A DNA stretch of 64,000 bases, from NCBI RefSeq assembly GCF_027887165.1, contig NC_077235.1, forward strand, positions 48,911,395 to 48,975,394. Reading direction: 5' to 3'. How positions within the stretch are numbered: the first letter of the stretch is position 1; each line of letters starts with the position of its first letter. The notes beneath the pieces are model-generated. The model was not told where the DNA came from and did not search any database. It saw only the letters and a program-made list of their open reading frames with translations. The stretch comes from Monodelphis domestica. Lineage: Eukaryota > Chordata > Mammalia > Didelphimorphia > Didelphidae. The position numbers were made by a program, and so were the translations under genes. Positions 56,582 to 64,000 of the stretch are shown here, piece by piece.

Positions 56582-56774
56582 CCTTTTTAAGAAATATTCT
56601 TACCTTCAGGCTTAGAATAAATATTGTATATTGGTTCCAAGAGAGGAGTGGTAAGGGCTAGGCCATGGGGGTTAAGGGACTTGCCCAGGGTCATACAGCT
56701 AGAAAGTATCAGAAGCTAGATTGGGAAGCCAGGACCTCCTGTCTCTCAATCCACTGAGCTACCTAGCTGCCCCG
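56582..56774 (-). mobile_element. WSINE-like SINE, copy 26, diverged
   Basis: TTCTTACCTTCAGGCTTAGA, AGGGTCATACAGCTAGAAAG and CTACCTAGCTGCCCC, with a short deletion in the head. Confidence 0.88.
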
Positions 56775-56775
56775 A

Positions 56776-59440
56776 GAGATGTTTTGAAAAGAGAACTGAC
56801 AGGGTTTGGCACATGCTGGATATGGGGTGCAAATGAGAGTGAGGAATTGGGAACAACATCCAGGTTGTGAGCCTGGGAAGTAGGAGGATGGTGGTGCCCT
56901 GGAAAATGAGAGGGAAGTTTAGAAAGGGTGAGGGTTTAGCAGGAAAAAGATAACAAACTCAGTTTTAGACACGAGTTGAAGGTGTCTGTGGGACATTGAC
57001 TTGATGGATAAAAATATATATTGACACACAGAGATTTTTAATGGGTAGTTGGTGACACAAGATCATACCATAGGAAAGAGACTTGGGGTTTTATATGCGT
57101 AGATCAGGGAATCATCTCGATCCAGAGGCCTAATAGTCAAATCCCTGGGAGCTGATATCACCCCATGAGATAGTATACAGGGAGAAGAGGGCTCAGGATA
57201 AGACTTATAGGCCACCCACAGTTATTGGGTATAACTTGGATGAATATCCAGCAAAAGAGACCAAGGAGTGCTCAGTCAGTCTGAAAGAAAAAGAGGAATG
57301 CAGTGTAAAAAAAAAATTCAGAGAAAATCTAAGAGAAAAGGGTGATCAACAATGCCAGCGGCCGTAGACAGCAATGATAATTTTGAGAAAGCAGTTTCAG
57401 TCAATTGATGATATCAGAAGCCAAACTGAAGAGTTTAGGAGAGCAAGGAGAGATAGTGAAGGCACTGAAGGTACAGGGCCTCCTTAAGGAGTTTGGCAAT
57501 GAAAGGGAAGATAGTTAGCAGGAACGGTGGCATGATAGAAGAGACTGGGTGGGCCTGTTGGTAGCAGGGAAGCAGCCAGTAATCAGGGAGAGCATAAATA
57601 TGAATGAATGATAATAATAGAGGGATGGTGTTTTTTTTTTAATTTCCAAATTAATTAATTACATCACAAATTTAATTATTTTTCCATGGTTACAGGATTC
57701 ACGTTCTTTCCCGACCCCCTCCCAGAACCCATGAGCAATTCCCTTCGGTTTTACATGTATCATTGTTCAAAACCAATTTCCATACCATCAATATTTGCAG
57801 TAGAGTGTTAATTGAAAGTCTACATCCCCGGTCATATCCCCATTGAACCATATGATCAATTATGTTTTTCTTCTTCGTTCCTACTCCCAGTTCTTTCTCT
57901 GGATGCAGATAGCATTCTTTCTCATGAGTCTAGAGAGGGTGTTCTGCTGGAGAAAATGAAATGGAAATGGATAAAGGGTTTAAGAAGGGGTGTTTTGGGG
58001 GGCTGAAAAGTTTGGAAAAGCTGCTGTGGTGAGTGGAACCATGAATTCATTAGGGAGATGAAAAAGGCCACCTCTTTGGGAGACAGAGATGAAGGAGTGG
58101 GATATGACATCTGGGTGATGCGAGATGAAGATGGGAGAACAGGGAGTTTTCAAAGAATAGTCTTAATTTAAAAAGAGTGAAATATCAAGTTATCAATATT
58201 AGCTGAAGCGGAAAGAAGGGGTAAAAAGGTTTGGAAAAGCCATTGTAGTGAGTAGGATAGTGAACTAGGGAAGTATAAAAGGATGGCCTTGCTGCAGTGA
58301 GGGCCCAGTAGAGATTATGTCACATAAAGTTGTAATGGACTCAGCATGGTTTCATGATTTTTTCTACCTCCTTTCAGTAGTGTATGAATGGAATTAGAGG
58401 AGCTAATGGAGGCTGAGGTTTAGCAAAGCATGATCAGGGAAGAAAAAGAGAGAAAAGGTATATAAAGGATAGTGTAGAATTGAGCCTGATCACCAAGGGG
58501 CTGATAAGAAAAGGATAATACTGTAGCCAGTGCCAAGGGTAATGGCCTGGGAAAACTGAAGGGTGTAGGGATTGGAGGGCAAAAAGTGCAGGGGCTTGTA
58601 AGATATAGAGAAATATGGAACGATAAAAATTATGATCAGATAAAGGAATTTCAGTGTTCATGAACAAAGAAGTGAAACACTTGTGGGCCACAGAGAGATC
58701 AAGGCTATGACTATGTGTAGCTGAGGTGAGGTGGTGGAGTGGGTCATTGGAAATGAGTAATTGGTGAAATAAAATGTTTGATGGAGCATCACTATTTATG
58801 TCAAAGTCCCCTAATATGAGGACAGGAGTTTGGGTGGAGGCGCTTGAACTCACTGAGGAAGAAATAACGTCCTGGGACTTGGTCATTTTGGCTACTAGAA
58901 TCTTGATTGGGTGATAAATATGGACTGAATGAGCTTCAGAGAAAGAGAGGTTGTTGAGTGATGGTGGTGGAGGGAGAGTCTAAAAGTGGCAATGGAGTAT
59001 TTTGATCCTCCCCCAACAATCAGTAAGTTGATAAGTATGAATGAGTAAGTCCTGAAAAGGGCAGCCAGGGCTGCTAGGTCAGTAAGAGAGAGTAAGAATT
59101 CTTTGAGAACTAGAAAAGAGAAGGAAGATGAAAGGAAAGGGTTTAAGATGAAAACAGATTTGTCAACTATGGAGTGGTAGGGGTAAGCAGACTCGTAGTG
59201 GGTCATTGAGGGACTAGGACTAAAGGAGATGGAAATAAGGGAAGGAATAGGTGATAGGAAATGGGGTTTGAGCAATGGCCACTGGGGGATTCAGAATCAC
59301 TGGGATGAGGAAAACGTGATGGAGTGAGACTATGCTAACTATTGAGGAATGAGTTCAGGCACATCACGAGTGAGTAGAGAGAAGGCCATTGAAGGAGGCA
59401 AGTAATTAGACAGTAGGCTCATTCAGAGTTGGCTTTAAAA
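56776..59440 (-). mobile_element. L2-clade LINE, minus strand, endonuclease and RT regions
   Basis: Minus-strand frames read LILGDFDINSDAPSNILFHQ and NTEIPLSDHNF (about 58886-58600). These are endonuclease-domain motifs with the GDFN/D and SDHN catalytic elements. Downstream in the minus direction (56776-57625) lies the RT-encoding part, recognisable only at DNA level (GGGTGATCAACAATGCCAG; CAGTTTCAGTCAATTGATGA). Interrupted by an L1 tail at 57632-57932. Decayed. Confidence 0.65.
57632..57932 (-). mobile_element. L1 3'UTR fragment in the L2-clade LINE
   Basis: TTTTCCATGGTTACAGGATT, CGGTTTTACATGTATCATTG and CCATATGATCAATTATG; T-run at the low-coordinate edge is its A-tail. Confidence 0.8.
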
Positions 59441-59849
59441 AAAAAGAAAAAAAAACACTCAGCTGTTTAACTACCCATATTTTGACTGCTCATTAAAATA
59501 AGATCAAAATAAGATTTTCACACAAAACATCAAGAAATTTTCAAGCATTAAAGCATACCAGCACACAGCAAGACACTGTCATGTTCTTATGTTAATTAGG
59601 ACCAGTTCTGTATAATTTGTAGCCTTGATCAAATGAGTGTACACCTCCTTGGGTCAGTCAGCAAGGACAGGTGGGGGAAGAATCAGGGGAAACATGAGGG
59701 AGAGCCTAAAACATTTGTTCCCTATCTGAAATTCTGTCCCCAAGAACACCCAGTTAGTATATCTAAATCCATGCAATGACAGGCCAAGATGTAACGGAAG
59801 TTAGGAGATGGGGAGAGCAAAGTGAGGTAGGAGGGGGACCTTCCCTATG

Positions 59850-62800
59850 TTTTCAAAAGAAATAAAAACACTTTATTTGGTCCAAAATGATAGGATTCTA
59901 ATGCTGATGGATAGAGAAAGAGCAGTCAATTTTTCAATAGTGCTTTCTTTACATTCTTAACCGTTGATTTTTCCTTCCTCCCACACACGGTTAGCAACCA
60001 ATTATTGAACTCCATCTCACCATAGAATAATGCATGACTAAGAGGAATTCGGCACACAATGGCTCATAGAACTAACCCATAAGCTTCATTATATGCTCTC
60101 ATAAAAAAGACATATGCCAATAAGAAAGTTTTAACTCATTTATTGAATATATGCAAGAATACCAATAAAAAGAAACTAATACTGCAAACTACAATTTCAG
60201 AAATAAATTCCAACAGAACAAGAACAAAATATACATAGCATAGTGGAGAGGAATGTTTTTGTTTGTTTGAAACCCCATAACACATTCCTTGTCTTAGTAT
60301 TTATGGAAGATGTACGTGAGAGCAAAAGCTACAGGCTGTGGTCTAAACAAACTTCAGTGCTTTCCAAAAAGCACCGTGCCAGGATCCTCTCTACTTTATT
60401 TTGAGATAAGATTGATATTTCGCTGCAGATGATTTCATGTGCATCTATTTATGTATACAAAGGTTGACTCAATGGAAGATCTATATTCTTATTTGCCTAG
60501 TAATATAATGCACTCCTGAGCAAGAAATGACTGAAATCTTGAAATTATTAGAGATCTTGGAAATAAATGATTTTCAGTTGTGGTCTTTAAAATTGTGAGA
60601 TGAAAGTAAAAGACACCCATTAAATTGTTTTCTTTTCCAGGAACAAATAGATCTCATTTAAAGTACAGAAACTCAAGTCTATCTTTCTACTATAAAGAAC
60701 TTTCTTTACTAACATTTCTGGTAAGGCAGTAAATGCTCCAGAATAATCTTCAATATATGCTTGCAAAGATTACACTGTTTAAAAAAAAAGAAAAAGGAAA
60801 AAAAGACACTTTAAAATTCCAAGCTAAAATACGCATAAAAGACAGTAATGGCAGTATTGTTTGCTTTTAAAATTATATCGATGCTGTATACTGATCAAAT
60901 AATTTTCATGCTTAATAAAAGTACAGTTAAGGACATAGGAGATGTATAGTAAATACACTGCTGAGGTACATTTCTCTAAATATTGACACCACAATGTAAT
61001 TACTACCCAGAAGATGATATTGGGAACATAAGTACTGTACAATTTTTACATTGTAAGGCACTTTGACTCAGCATATGACAAAAATATGAAGAGAATTAGA
61101 ATATTGTAGGTTTATGACCCAAAGTGATTTTTCATGTGACCTTAAATTACATTTCGTTACAAATGAAAAATCATTTAGCCGAATCATCACACCACAGTGA
61201 AAGAATAGGTAGCCAGCCACTTGTTCTGTCAACCAAAGGTAAAGTGCTATTCTGGTTGCTAGTGGCACAGAATGGGTTGAAGAAACCCACACACACACTT
61301 CAATTTCACTAAAGACCAAATCCAGCAATTAACACCGAGAGTATTGAAAGTCCTTGTTTATACAATAATTATATTAGACTGGCCAGAATACCCCAAACAC
61401 CTTGCATTTTCCTTAATTCAAAGCAATACAGTAGTTGTCCAGAAATGAAGGTGTTCTGTTCCATGGGTAAGCCATGCCTGTGGCACACAATATAAAAAAG
61501 GGATCTAGACACAGTGATTTCAAGATTTAGATTAATCCATTTTCAAGCTGTTGTAAGAAACTGAAGTCCAGATCTTTTAGGGGAAAAGTCACATACCTTG
61601 GTAAACAATTATCTAGAGATCTGTCATTGCAATTCAAGTCATGTTTAATTTGAAAATCATATTTACAAAAAAAAAATCAATGGCATATTTAGGAACAAAA
61701 ACATTTAGAACCTACTAAAGTTACATTATCCTTCTAGAAGAAAAAAAAGAAAAAGACAGACGGCTGACTCATCATAATTGGGTCCCTTGTTTTAAGTATA
61801 TGCGTGAAAATATAATCGACAAACGTGGCTTTCAAATACTAACAGTAAAAAAGCAACAGAATCTTAAACACAGTGTAAGTTTTCACCTGTTACATAAAAA
61901 AGAACTGTTTATATCAGCTGCAGAATAATCTTCTCAATGTACAGTCAAGTTGTCAATGAATCTTGCTTGTCGGTTTGCTTCAAATGTAGAAAGTCAGAAT
62001 TCCTACCTTGCTACTGAGGTGCTATGGTAGTATCAGGCAGACCACAAAGGTTTTTTGGTTTTATTAGAAAGAAATATACTCATGTGCTTCAATCAGTAAA
62101 TGCAAGAAGCTATCCTTATCGCTCATTAGAAGGGTCAGTGGAAAAATACTCTGTTAAAAGAACCGAGCAGTTAGCCACTGATTAACCCCAACCGAAGGAA
62201 CCACCAATCAGGAGCACACGGAGCCAGCCCTACACACACAAGATAACAGTAGGGCTGGAAAATCAAAGTGATGACTCAAAAAAGTCAAAAATGTCAACTA
62301 TGGTTTCTAAAATAGTGGTCACATAATCAAAAGAAATACTGCTGCTTTATGAAAAGAGTCTTTATTATTCCTATAGCACACAAGACCTACTTTCATACTT
62401 GGGACCAATTTGTGAAGTGTTCCATACAACAGGGCACTTGAGAGGTGTGGGTTTCAGACACGGTGGCTAAATTCCTCAGTGAATAATGACCCTCTAAATT
62501 TCAAGGAGGTTTAATTTGCCGCTTCCATAGGTTAGTATAAAGATTTCAACCACTTTTGCCCAAAACTCTTGGTATATTTTGGAAAGAAGAAAGGTATATG
62601 GGCAAGGGGGTAGGGAAGGGGAGGCCTGGAAGGGGAGGCAAGGGGAGTTAGAAAAAAAGAAAATACACACAGCCCTTTGGCGTAAGCACTGGAGCTCACC
62701 AGTTGCTTGGAGTCCATGCTGGTAAGTGGGAACAACTTCAACTGGAACAAACTGAAAAATCTTTATTTAGCACACTTTGTGGTAAAGAAAAATTCTTTTA

Positions 62801-63610
62801 TGCATGTGCTTTCCAAGCAAAGAGAGGAAGAACAGGAGGCCATCTTCCTTTGGAGCCTCGATTTTGTTTGCGTGTGGAGAAATCACAAAACTCATAATTA
62901 ACTGTGCTGTCACCCCTGGCCACGTCTGCAATGTGAAGTACAATTGGCTTCAACTTTTTCTTGATACTGAATCCACTAAACATTTTACACATTCCAGATC
63001 TTAGAAGTTTATTCAGTCCAGAAATAGTTCATTTCAATGTCTGCCTTAACTTTTGACACTGTACATATCATTGAGTGTTTCTATTTTTTTTTTCCAGACA
63101 CTGCAGACTACAAACTACATAATATCAACAAGTAAAACTCTGCCACTTATTGAAGGCTCACACACATGAACATCTCAGGCAGCTCAATGAAGGATCTAAT
63201 AGCGTCAGGCAGTAGAAAGTTCCTAACCCTTTCTGATTTTAGAAAACAGTGAAAAAGAATAGTAGTTATGGATGTCTTATTCATTCCCAGTTTTCTAACT
63301 CTCTGTCCCTTGAACCTGTTCAAAAGATGATGAAAACAATTGTAAATTTAAAATAGAGAAAATAGGGGAAAAAAGTGTATCTTACAGAATTTGACATTAC
63401 ATCTACATTTATTGATAAAATGGCTCATTTGCTCTCTTTTAAAACCGTTACAAAATCAGCTAAGGTTACAAAACCTTCCTCAGTTCTACAGGGTTTTCTA
63501 ACGACATGCTGTCAACTAAACACATTAGTACTGTTGGAGCTACTGGCATTTAGTCATATCAGTAATGCCCTGAATGGCGGGTATCTCTGTATCAGGAATA
63601 ACTTCCATAC
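59850..63610 (-). other. Probable 3' untranslated region of the upstream minus-strand gene
   Basis: About 3.76 kb following the stop codon in the minus direction is almost free of the SINE and L1 copies that fill the neighbouring 50 kb, and no long reading frame is present. On the minus strand it holds several AATAAA signals (complements at 63009, 62761, 62358, 60394, 60139 and 59872). A long unique AT-rich tract directly behind a terminal exon is most simply a long 3'UTR with possible alternative polyadenylation. The exact end is inferred. Confidence 0.55.
59872..59877 (-). terminator. Candidate distal polyadenylation signal AATAAA
   Basis: The minus strand reads AAATAAAGTGTTTTTATTTC: a canonical hexamer directly followed by a GU/U-rich stretch, the best-formed poly(A) site at the end of the repeat-poor tract. 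A competing signal lies at 60139-60144 with a U-rich stretch downstream. Which is used cannot be told from sequence. Confidence 0.45.
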
Positions 63611-63740
63611 CTAGTTTCCATTGAGTTGCTGCTGAGGGAAGCCACTATGATCACTTCCTATTTTCCCCCGGCTTTTGCTTTCTCGTTCTTCATCTTCTTC
63701 ATCTCGCTCATCATTTCCACTATGGTTTTTACAGTATAGT
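63611..63740 (-). CDS. Terminal coding exon of an unrecognised gene (5' part outside window)
   Basis: On the minus strand a pyrimidine-rich tract ending in TTGTTGCTTCAG is a good splice acceptor just before 63740. After it, one frame (one base completing the previous codon) gives 42 residues, starting [20 protein letters not shown] and ending [10 protein letters not shown], with a TAG stop at 63613-63611. The peptide is hydrophilic, with an acidic/basic run ([17 protein letters not shown]), typical of a disordered C-terminal tail. A second frame through the same exon is also open for 26 residues ([10 protein letters not shown]... ending KAKAGGK) and stops at 63660-63658, so the frame is not settled without the upstream exon. 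No domain is visible and I do not recognise the protein. A long repeat-poor tract follows the stop, as expected for a 3'UTR. The exon call is likely; the frame is moderately supported. Confidence 0.62.
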
Positions 63741-63906
63741 CTGAAGCAACAAAAACAATGAGGAAAAGTTCATCAGGAAACAAAGTTAGATGAATTGGGA
63801 GAGAACTTGCTTCCTATTGTTTAGTACCCATGATATGTTAGTCCTAGTAGTTGAAGATGACTTGCCCTTTTACACTGGTGAAGGCACTCAGAAATGGGAC
63901 ACATCG

Positions 63907-64000
63907 GGGGCAGCTGGGTAGCTCAGTGGATTGGGAGCCAGGCCTAGAGCCAGGAAGTCCTAGGTTCAAATCTGGCCTCAGACACTTCCCAGCTGTGTGA
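63907..64000 (+). mobile_element. WSINE-like SINE, copy 27, cut by the window edge
   Basis: GGGGGCAGCTGGGTAGCTCA to CAGACACTTCCCAGCTGTGT; 3' half beyond the window. It lies in the last intron of the upstream gene. Confidence 0.93.

Noticed and set aside
60139-60144. Poly(A) signal as the definite 3' end of the upstream gene
   Set aside because: A better-formed signal with a GU-rich element follows at 59872; kept only as an alternative.

Overview
The window looks like nuclear DNA from a marsupial. Three things point there. About 27 copies of one ~190-200 bp tRNA-derived SINE occur, with the CORE-type stretch 'GTGTGACCCTGGGCAAGTCACTT' broken here as 'CAGCTGTGTGACC' / 'GGGCAAGTCACTT'. A second CORE-SINE family carries an RTE-like tail, as in marsupial MAR1-type SINEs. 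Many 5'-truncated L1s share a marsupial-type 3' end (ATGATTCATGTTC / CCACTGGGTGTTACATGTG on the minus strand). Species cannot be fixed from sequence alone. The window is AT-rich, repeat-dense and gene-poor. No prokaryotic, viral or CRISPR-type system was seen.

Genes. Two host genes appear, both on the minus strand and head-to-tail. (1) The last coding exon and a ~3.8 kb 3'UTR of an upstream gene lie at about 59850-63740; the rest of it is beyond the right edge. (2) A CpG island at ~8.8-10.3 kb holds a probable promoter and first coding exon (9619-9645, peptide MANLSPSIV then a GTGAGC donor) of a second gene. Its body runs toward position 1, so ~1-9600 would be its first intron. Neither gene is recognised by name. 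The ~50 kb between them is intergenic.

Layout. 1-8.8 kb: probable intron 1, with old L1, MIR and DNA-transposon remnants and a perfect 4 x 40 bp tandem repeat (8142-8305). 8.8-10.3 kb: CpG island. 10.3-26 kb: SINEs, MIRs, an unusual SINE-derived minisatellite (14.95-16.07 kb) and a four-level nest of insertions (22.65-23.8 kb). 26-30 kb: an L2-clade LINE broken by SINEs, an L1 and a probable solo LTR. 30-36 kb: L1s, two SINEs inserted into one target site, and a hAT-type MITE with 8-bp duplications. 36-42 kb: mostly unique sequence. 42-48 kb: L1-rich, with a tRNA-Asp/SINE chimera, a second reused target site, and a mariner-like inverted-repeat element interrupted by L1s. 49-53.6 kb: a long L2-clade LINE with reverse transcriptase motifs, interrupted by an L1 and a SINE. 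55-59.4 kb: an L1 and a minus-strand L2-clade LINE with an endonuclease-like segment. 59.5-63.9 kb: the repeat-poor 3'UTR and last exon.

The most interesting content is not a gene system but the history of insertions. Target-site duplications can be read directly and date insertions relative to one another, including two places where two elements used the same site and one where a SINE tail grew into a ~1.1 kb array. Repeat family names rest on recognised consensus features, not on a database search.
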